Below are positions 56,185-64,000 of a stretch of 64,000 nucleotides of DNA, piece by piece. Origin of the DNA: Ilex aquifolium (lineage: Eukaryota > Streptophyta > Magnoliopsida > Aquifoliales > Aquifoliaceae). The notes under the pieces were generated by a model. That model made no database searches. It had not been told where the DNA came from and worked only from the letters and a program-made list of their open reading frames with translations. Each line of letters begins with the position of its first letter. Position 1 is the stretch's first letter. The translations under genes were made by a program, and so were the position numbers. The DNA lies in assembly GCA_951799425.1 (NCBI GenBank), contig OX637397.1:21643064-21707063 (forward strand), in the 5' to 3' direction.

Positions 56185-57404
56185 GCTTGGGTGATCAATT
56201 CTAAAATTGTTGCACTTACCCTTCTGTCTCTCTCTCTCTCTCTCTCTTTTCCTTTGTCCATCTTGCTTGCTATTTTGGGTTGATTTGATCTTTGGAGATA
56301 TAAGTACTCTTGAGGGGAGTATTTGTTTACTCTTTGTGGTCAACTAAGTTTACACAACACTCCAAAGGACTCTCTATTTTTATCATTTTATCATTTTATG
56401 TTTTGTCCTTTTTGACAATAAATTTTGTTTCCCTTCTATTTTTTTCACTATTATTTTAAATAAGATACAATTATTTTGGAGAGTTTAAATAAAGAGTCCA
56501 CTGGAGAAGAAATTTTAAGAGTTGACTCTTATAATAGACAATTGAGTGAGAATAGAGAGGCTATTGAAGATGCTCTTATATCTTCTTTTCTCTTCAATAA
56601 AATTATATAGAGATAGATTGGTTTTTTTTTTTTTTTTTCTTTTCCAGTAGGTGGATGTGTGTTGTTCAAACTCAACGTAACTTTGTAGTTTTGGGGTTGG
56701 CTACACAAATCTTATTTTGTCATTGTACTATATTAAGGACCATACTTTTTATTAAAACATAAGTTGTCATATATTTTTTTGATTATTTTATTTAAAGTTA
56801 ATGTTAGATCTTTCTCTATCTCTTTTATTACCGTCAATAGTAAAAGCATCACTATTTCTCATTGGTGTAGTAGTAGTAGACTGTCTATAAATATGTCTGA
56901 GCCACTTAAATTAATTTTCTCTTACTTTATCTACAATATGTGTTACTTCTATTTTTTAAGGATTTTTTTATTCCTAATTCTATCCTTACTAGTTTTGTCA
57001 CACATCCACCTTAACATTCTCATTTCCACTAAAATCAATATTCTGTAAATATTATTTCTTAATTGTCCAACACTTATCAATACCTTAAAGCATAACTGGT
57101 AGTATGACTATTTTATAGAACAAAAAAAATTAAAGACAATAGAGCCCCTAAACGGCCAAGAGAAACAAGTGTAAACACCAATATCTTCACAGTAGGTATA
57201 TAAACGTCCTCATTTTGGCAGAAGGGATAGTAAGAAATAAAATCAACATAACTATATTCCCCCTTGAAGAAACGACTTCAATGGCAGATCCATAAATAGA
57301 CTAGGGGGTATGGCCTCCAGACCCCACTTGATTTTTGAAAATTGCCTCTTGGCACTTCAAACTTTATTGTCATTTTAAGGAGTATAGATAGTGGTGGCTT
57401 GTCA
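56185..57404. other. Intergenic DNA downstream of the dioxygenase gene
   Basis: AT-rich, with a (CT)n tract (56225-56248) and no gene. The part next to 57404 should include the 3' UTR of the dioxygenase. A GGGGGTATGGCCTCCAGACC stretch near 57304 looks like a transposon relic, which I cannot assign. Confidence 0.5.
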
Positions 57405-60400
57405 TCACCACTTGAAATGAGCTAGAGTACCAATACAATCTTTTCTGTCGGACTTATAACGGGCAACATAATCTGCGAAAATGACTTCCTTGTATAGTGA
57501 AGGACCCTGAAGCTCCTCTATTGGTCCAATTGGCCTGGATATAATTCGATTGCTTTGTCTGAAGAAACAAGCCGTTGATACCCTCGATTTGACAGATGTA
57601 GCTAGTACTCTATGCTCTACGCTCTTGAATTTGTCGTTGGTAATAAGCTATTCCCATCATTATAAACTATATCAGTAATCTATACACTAATGCAATAATG
57701 CTTTACAAAAATGTACTTTCTACTAACTATGTGGATGGTCCAAATAACATCAAAATGAAGAAGAATAATAAGAACCACGAATGTGCATAGTAATTAAGGG
57801 CCGACACTGGACCAGGGTTGGATCACCAAACAATGGTTTTTGATCTCCCATGGGCCAAGTTATTGGCTGGTCAATGGGTAAAATCGGGCAGCTTGCCCCA
57901 AAGAAAGGGTGGTGATGGGGAGGGCCTTCAAATGGACTATACAATTGAATTTCATTTTACAATTTTGATAATAAAAATTTAGTTTTGAATCTTCATGGGC
58001 TAGATTGTTGAAACAAGACGGGTGAATTAGGTTATCCACTAACCCATTGGGCTAAAGGTTCTTCACATGCGGACTCAACTCTTGACCCAATGGCTACGTA
58101 CTTTCGGCCAGCCCATGGGCCATTTGCCCGGTATTACTAATAATTTTAGAATGTTCTGACAAAATCATTAATTTGAATTAGTGGATAAGCTAAAGTTTGT
58201 CCGTAAGATAGGTTTTTGTATGAGATTTTTCTTTATTTATATTTATATTTTTTTATTAATATATGAGTAATATTATTTACTGAACTAATCATATATATAC
58301 CTGCATTAGATCTCCCATGTTGGCTATGAGAGATCCTTGCAAAGGGTTCAAATCAACCCACTGACTCTGATGGAGAACTTGGAGACCACCAACATTGTCC
58401 TGGAGAAGAATAGTTAAAAAGGGCAAGTCTGAATGCGGAATAATGCCTTGAGTCATCTCCGGCTGGGGGCAAGCTGGATAATAATGGCACATTAATGTTC
58501 CACTTGTCATGTATTCTTTGTCTGAAAGATAGTTCCTGTTTAGCCCTAGAGCCTCAGATAGCAATTCAGCCAACGTCTCTTTCAATTTTATCACCCATTT
58601 CATGTATTCTTCTACTTCAAACCTGTACAAGACATGGGTGGAGCGAAGGAATTATTAACATCAATTACTCTTTCAGGAATTATTAACATCAATTACCCAT
58701 TTCATGTATTCTTCTACTTTTTCCTTTTTTAAAGTATTCTTGAAGTACCGTTTATTTTGTATTTTGGTTTTTTTTTTTTTTGCTTTTTACTAGTTCGGAT
58801 TTGCTTTTTTTTGTCCAAGTCCAATTGCATACACATATAAATATAGGTATATATATAGTAGCATATGTATACACATGTATAGTCTATATATTAAGATGCA
58901 TATAGATCACATCTATTTATTAAAAAAATATATAAACATAAATAGATAAAATATTTATTAAAAAAGCGTTATAAAGTGACATCTAACTAAACATCTATTT
59001 ATTTTTGGAAAAATATCTTTGTTTTTGTTTAAAAAAATACTTAGAAAAAAAAAAAAAGTCAAGGACAGTACATTAGTCATTTTGATGATACCCTAGGTGT
59101 GGATCAACCCAATCATCTATCTAATATTACAACTAAAAAAAAATTAAATTCTCAATTTATAAAAGCACAATAATGGTTAAAATTCATTCAATGATAAAAA
59201 AAATTAATTCCTATATTTTTTTTTGGAATTAAACAAATCATATTCTCTACACGATCCCAATATCAGACAATTCAATTATCATATTCTCTACTATCAGATA
59301 ATCATGTTAATCCACACTTATAGCATCCTTTGCTGCCATAGAGCGAAAGACAAGGGCACAGAACACTGGAAGAGATGGCTAAGCTCAAACTCCAAATGTG
59401 ATTCAGGCTCGTCAGGTGGTGGAGCCTCCTGCAGGTTCATCAAAGCTTATGTGAGCAAAGAACGGCTAGCCCCTATTTCGAAAGGGCACTCCAACACCTG
59501 GAGGAAATCATCCGGACGTGCTGCAACCTAGGGATCACCAGGCAGCTCTTTCGCTCTATAGGGATCGGGGATTGACCTAAGGCAAGGTTGACTTATCCTG
59601 GAGGAAGGTGTCTCAGGAAGAGAATACGCTCTTTCTCTTATTTTCTCTCTATTCACTTTTATTTTAAATTATATAACCAAAAAAATAAAATAAAAAAAAG
59701 ATTGTTATTTAAAGACTAATGCTTAATTTTTTATATTACAAAATGATTTCATGTACAAATTATTGCTATCGTATCTAGAGGGAGAGAGAAGGGAGAAAAC
59801 TACTTCCCTAAAATTTTAAAAAAATGTGTTTGCAAACTGAGTCTTGGAATTATATAGAGTCGATATTTTCACTACTGATCTCCTCTTCCCCGTCTTGTCC
59901 TCTAGACATAATTCTTGGATCCAATGTCACACCGTTCCCATCATTATAGTGTCTGATGAACTAAATGCAGCAATAATACTATTCGAAGTTCTTTATTTTA
60001 TCCGCTCAATGGGAATCACTTTAACCCCACGTCTTTTGACTCTTTTTTATTACGTAAATCTCTGATGTACTAAATCACCTGTTAATTACAAGTATAAGTT
60101 AAATATAATTTTTTCATAAGATTTTGAACATGATTTAATAATGTAAATTTTTGATACACTTGGTGACCCACTAACCCACACATCGGTTAAACACGGTTTT
60201 TGCATACGATTTTATCAATGATTTTCCGATACTTCAAGTCTAATAAATATTGAACAAAAAAAAGGTCCAATAAATTGAATTTTGGAAGTAAACTACTCTA
60301 TACCTGCAAGCTGGGGGTAACATGTCAGGATCCACTATAGTGTCCTCAAGAAATTGAAGGCTTAATGAATCCCTCCAATCTCTAGCTTTAAGGAAACCTT

Positions 60401-60809
60401 CGTTGCTATAGAATCTCACACTTTGCGTAGAATTAGGAGAATACAGTTCCATCTTAGCCTTGCTAGGTTGTTCATGGAACCGTCTCACTCCTTCCAACAT
60501 TCCATCTAAAACGTTGAACGGAATTCCGTGATTAATCATTTGAAAGAATCCCCAATTTTCACAAGCTTTCCGAATTTTTTTCACGATTTCCATTCGTCGA
60601 TCACCACTACTTTCAAGGCCTGCAAAATCAATGACGGGTACTTGGAGGTTAACACCGTCGGAGTTGCATGATTTCTCCGGCGGGTTTACAAAGACTTTTG
60701 GTATCTTGAACACCCCTGAATCTACTAGTCCTTTAACACCGGCTTTCATTTCTTTTTCCCCGTTATGTTGTCTGATTGATTGCTCTACAGAGGCTGAAAT
60801 GACTTCCAT
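57405..60809 (-). CDS. 2-oxoglutarate/Fe(II)-dependent dioxygenase, three exons, 356 aa
   Basis: Exon 1 60809-60304, exon 2 58622-58301, exon 3 57647-57405; all junctions are GT-AG and the phases join. It begins MEVISASVEQSIRQ; an in-frame ATG 90 bases upstream is less likely because relatives start with such a short helix. The N-terminal DIOX_N domain (residues ~55-165) has NLQVPVIDFAGL and CENWGFFQMINHGI. The catalytic 2OG-FeII domain (~205-305) has YYPACPQPE, iron ligands His232, Asp234 and His288 (FKSVEHRV), and the 2-oxoglutarate ligand pair Arg298-Val-Ser300. The end GPSLYKEVIFADYVARYKSD is typical of the 1-aminocyclopropane-1-carboxylate oxidase homolog group. It likely hydroxylates or desaturates a small molecule in the cytosol; the substrate cannot be read from sequence. 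No defect seen. Confidence 0.9.
57648..58300 (-). other. Intron 2 of the dioxygenase gene
   Basis: 653 bases, GTATAT...GGAATAG, phase 0. It holds no gene; repeated GGGCCA words suggest a degenerate insertion, which I cannot classify. Confidence 0.8.
58593..58719. repeat. Piece of exon 2 duplicated into intron 1
   Basis: ACCCATTTCATGTATTCTTC starts at 58593 (in exon 2) and again at 58695, offset 102 bases. GGAATTATTAACATCAATTA is repeated between them. The duplicate lacks the splice acceptor, so it should be ignored by splicing. Confidence 0.85.
58623..60303 (-). other. Intron 1 of the dioxygenase gene
   Basis: 1,681 bases, GTATAG...TTGTACAG, splitting an Arg codon (AG|G). It contains a partial duplicate of the start of exon 2, an AT-rich middle and a GC-rich insertion with inverted ends. 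Confidence 0.85.
59336..59640. other. GC-rich insertion with 13-bp inverted repeats in intron 1
   Basis: ATAGAGCGAAAGA (59338-59350) and its exact inverse TCTTTCGCTCTAT (59547-59559) bracket about 196 bases of GC-rich, protein-like DNA in an AT-rich intron. One frame reads FERALQHLEEIIRTCCNLG. A CT-rich tail follows. It may be a small transposon or a captured gene piece; no target duplication seen. Confidence 0.5.
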
Positions 60810-61777
60810 ATGGGCTGTGGTATATAAAGTTTGAGTGCACGTATTATTATGATTCATATGGTTTGTTTGATATATATGAATATGATTATGAGAAGTCAAT
60901 AAATATACAAGCAGCAGAGACTTTGATATCTATATGTGTTCACACTTGCATAATAAATTAGAGAAAGTAAACCAATAATGTATGATAAATATTGTGTGGA
61001 CAAAAATAGCTCTTTGTATATGGTTGGCATTAAGCCACAAGGTGGTGGCAGGACCGGCTCCATGGAGTGGGCCTTGGCGAAAGTTTGACTAGCCATTTCA
61101 AAATTCATTATGAATATATATATAATATATTATAATAAAAAAATTAGTTGGTGAAATCAAATAACATTGATAAAAATAGAAAATTAAGAACACATTAATT
61201 ACAAAATGGTAGAAATAACCCAAAAGTGTGTTTTATGTTTTTTTTTTTACATATACCAATTTCTTGAAAAATTAAATAATGATCTAAATTAAGATTATTT
61301 TGTATACATGAAAAAAAAATTGCTAAACATTTAAGCATAATATCAATTATAGACCTTTTTTGGGATTTAAAAGAATGCCGTGTTCTGCTTGCATATATAT
61401 ATATGATTGATAATTAATTTATTTTTTAGATAATGATTTAAAAGTTTGTATATTAATTAATTTTTTATTCATGTATTGCCCACTCTATGAATAAATCCGA
61501 GTTTCGTCCTCAGTTATTAGGTTTGTAATTCTCAACACATTATAAAACTCAAGATGAAATTGGTATGAAGAGACCATAAGTTTGTTTTTACTGAATTGAA
61601 ATCATAATTGGATTGAATCCCATAAGCCACTTAATAAAAGATTCACAACTTAGATATAAAACGAACTTGATAAAATATTATGCATCTTAAAACAAAACAT
61701 CGATTCGAATTTATTGAGTATTTATTACACTTCAATTAGGTCTGTTGATATATAATCAGTTGATTCATCAATCCTTA
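60810..61777 (-). promoter_or_regulatory. 5' region of the dioxygenase gene
   Basis: Non-coding. A possible TATA box for the minus strand, TATATTTA, lies at 60900-60908, about 95 bases before the start codon. The sequence to 61110 includes a GC-rich stretch (CCGGCTCCATGGAGTGGGCC) that looks inserted. The rest is AT-rich. Confidence 0.4.
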
Positions 61778-64000
61778 TGTAACACCCCAAAACACACCAT
61801 CGACGGCATTACACTATGAAACTATTCATGTCATGAGAGCAACTAAATATATATCCACCAAATAAGAAACATTCTTAATTTTAATAAAATTTGGGCAGAG
61901 TCTCCTTCGTACGGGAAGCTCTCCCAAAACTCACAACCTGTACATTTATAATACCTTGACCACACCGGGTCTATCTAACCATCAAATCCAAAATATATTT
62001 CATTCACCATATATACTATCCACAATAATCCTCCCAAAAGAATAAGTCAAACTAAGGCCATTACAACCCAAAAGAATTACATGAATATATTGTAGCGAAA
62101 TTTCAAAAGAAACTAGACTTTACAATGTTTGTACATATTGGTTCCTAGTCTAGTACAAAAATAAAAGGGGCATCTCTAAATGTCCCACTCGGGATCCAGG
62201 TACCCCTCTAATGAGGCTTCCCTAATGCCCGGCTCATTAGCGCCAAGCTCCTCCTCTATAGCATAATATGAAAAATGTTAATTGTAGGGGATGAGCACGA
62301 AGCTCTGTAGCAAAATCTTCCCAAACTCAAACAAGGTTTAGGAAAGCATATAAAACGGTTGGTCTCATTTTCACAAATAACATATATAACATTTTGAAGG
62401 AAAAGCAGGACATTTTAAATAGATCTCAAGTTTAAGTAGCCATAGTAATCGAAATGGATAAATAAACATCATATACCATTGGTAATTCATTCTACCATGA
62501 ACCGTTTTCAACAAGTTTTCGCAGAATCTCATACTTCCCGAAACTCTTGTCAAAACAATTTATGGTACAATACACGATAACCCACCTTGTGTGCCCGATA
62601 CAACCCACGTTACTAACCCGTGATCATTAGCGATATGAAAAGTTTATACCCACACGGCGTACAAAGGCGTCTACCCACTCCATGTGGTAGGAAAAGTTCA
62701 TACCCGCGTGGCATATAAAGACGTATACCCACTACATGATACCCGGTCCATAGTAATCCATGTTCGTATCGTACAACCACGCAAGCGATAAAATTCCCAC
62801 AAATATCTCACATCCTAACCATACCATAAACCCCCACCGGGATAGACTACCTCTAACACTCCACGGCAATGCTCGAAAGCCATTCAAGTCCATCACAACA
62901 ATCATACAAGAGATATCATTACAAACATTTTCTCAATTTACCAGAAATCCCAAAATCCCCAAATTTCACAATTTGTACCATAGCAAAATTGAAGAAAAAT
63001 AGCAAGAGATCCCATAAACATCATTTTGTTATACAATATCAAGCACTAAGGTTGTGATGGTGAGAACCAAGAAAATGTAAAGAGGAAAAATTCATTTTTC
63101 TTAAAACTAGGGTTTGAGAATGAAAAAGGGACCTTTAATGGTTACCCAACTACCACAATATTTAAAACATGGCAATAAATGCAAGAGGATCAAGAATCAA
63201 GTAAATAATAGCAAGTATATATGATTTTGAACCAAAAAAATACATATAATTTAATCCTAGCCTCAATGTAAGAGAATAGGAAGAAATCTCCTACCTCAAC
63301 GCTCAAGAGTTTTAGCCAAATACCCAAGCTTCAAGACCTTCTTGCTTTCCTTTCTTTTCCTTTTAATCTCCTCTCCCTAGGGTTTTCAAAAGATTTGGGT
63401 GAGAGTGGGTGAAGAATGGAAGAAAAGAGAATGAGTAGAGAAGTGAAATCTTAGAAATCTAGGGTTTTAATCTTCTAAAATGGTGTATCTCTCCTTATCT
63501 TTGATGTTATTCTCTCCCTCTCTTTCTCTCTAAAGGTGCCTAGGGTTTAGAAGGCTGAAATGGGGCTCAAATAGTCGGCCTTAAGTATTTATAGGGAGAG
63601 AGAGAGAGGCCGAAATTCGCGACTTTAAAATAAACAGTCTGGTTTCGGTAGTACCGGTACTCAGTACCGGTACCATTCAGTACCGGTACAAGAAACCTTC
63701 TGGAATCGGGGTACCGGTACTCAGTACCGGTACCATTCAGTACCGGTACCCAGTACCAGTACCATTTACCCAGTTTTGCCTATTTCTTTTGTTTTCCATT
63801 TCCAATCCATTCCAAAACTAACCAAATCCATCACAAACCTCTCCAACACATATTTATACACCAAACCTATTTATTACAAGTTATAGGACCTAACATTATA
63901 TATTTTCACTCACTAAAACTAAATTTCAACTATGATTTTCATTAACATTTTAAATCTTTACTTTTCAAATTTACAAAGTTCAAACACACTTCAATACCCC
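61778..64000 (-). mobile_element. Chromovirus-type LTR, runs off the window
   Basis: Begins TGTAACACCCCAAAACAC and shares with the 54071 LTR the order TGT.AC.CCCC, then CAGA.TCTCCTT.GTACG. No primer site lies to its left, so it is either the 3' LTR of a minus-strand element whose body lies beyond 64000, or a solo LTR. The minus strand of the part near 63300-63560 is purine-rich, as expected upstream of a start site. No coding sequence. Confidence 0.6.
63640..63775. repeat. Array of palindromic GTACCGGTAC words
   Basis: About nine copies of AGTACCGGTAC(C/T) in a composite unit of roughly 70 bases (ACTCAGTACCGGTACCATTC...) that occurs about twice. Each core is a perfect 10-base palindrome; KpnI-type GGTACC steps link them. 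Confidence 0.9.

Overview
Organism. The window reads as nuclear DNA of a flowering plant, probably a eudicot. It is AT-rich and dominated by nested transposable elements of plant-specific lineages: a Mutator-like element (MULE) with a plant-mobile-domain (PMD) gene, a Tat-type Ty3/gypsy element with a second (archaeal-type) RNase H, Ty1/copia elements primed by initiator tRNA-Met, a chromovirus-like gypsy, tRNA-derived SINEs and MITEs. Only two host genes look intact: a 756-aa DYW-type pentatricopeptide repeat (PPR) gene (12774-15044, +) and a three-exon 2-oxoglutarate/Fe(II) dioxygenase gene (57405-60809, -, 356 aa after splicing). I see no tRNA gene, rRNA gene or CRISPR array. || Layout. 1-862: non-autonomous element with inverted ends around an AT-rich degenerate repeat. 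863-3088: low-complexity DNA. 3089-12458: a decayed 9.4-kb MULE with ~280-bp inverted ends, a broken MURA-like transposase, the C-terminal half of a PMD protein, three small unidentified ORFs and several repeat clusters. Its right end lies ~315 bp upstream of the PPR start codon. 16220-16399: MITE; 16604-16715: SINE. 16877-32275: a 15.4-kb Tat-type gypsy element on the minus strand with two 806-bp LTRs. Its gag-pol fills 26.1-31.4 kb. The other 8.4 kb carries three divergent antisense gene cassettes followed by a 13-unit 39-bp array that folds as paired hairpins. 35333-40108: a copia element (237-bp LTRs) inserted into the gag/pol region of an older copia (40109-42187). 42188-47050: LTR pieces, a PPR remnant, a possible PMD remnant, a second MITE and an LTR plus primer-binding-site stub. 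47180-56184: a decayed chromovirus, minus strand. 57405-60809: the dioxygenase gene. 61778-64000: a related chromovirus LTR that runs off the window. || How the parts relate. The host genes are islands. The PPR product should be an organellar RNA-binding/editing factor, and the dioxygenase a soluble oxidising enzyme of specialised metabolism. All autonomous-type elements carry stops and frameshifts, and several have lost catalytic residues, so they look immobile. The Tat LTRs differ at about 40 of 806 positions and the copia LTRs at about 15 of 237 (counted by eye), so both are moderately recent insertions. The strongest candidates for something little described are the antisense cassette block with its hairpin array in the Tat element and the accessory ORFs in the MULE.
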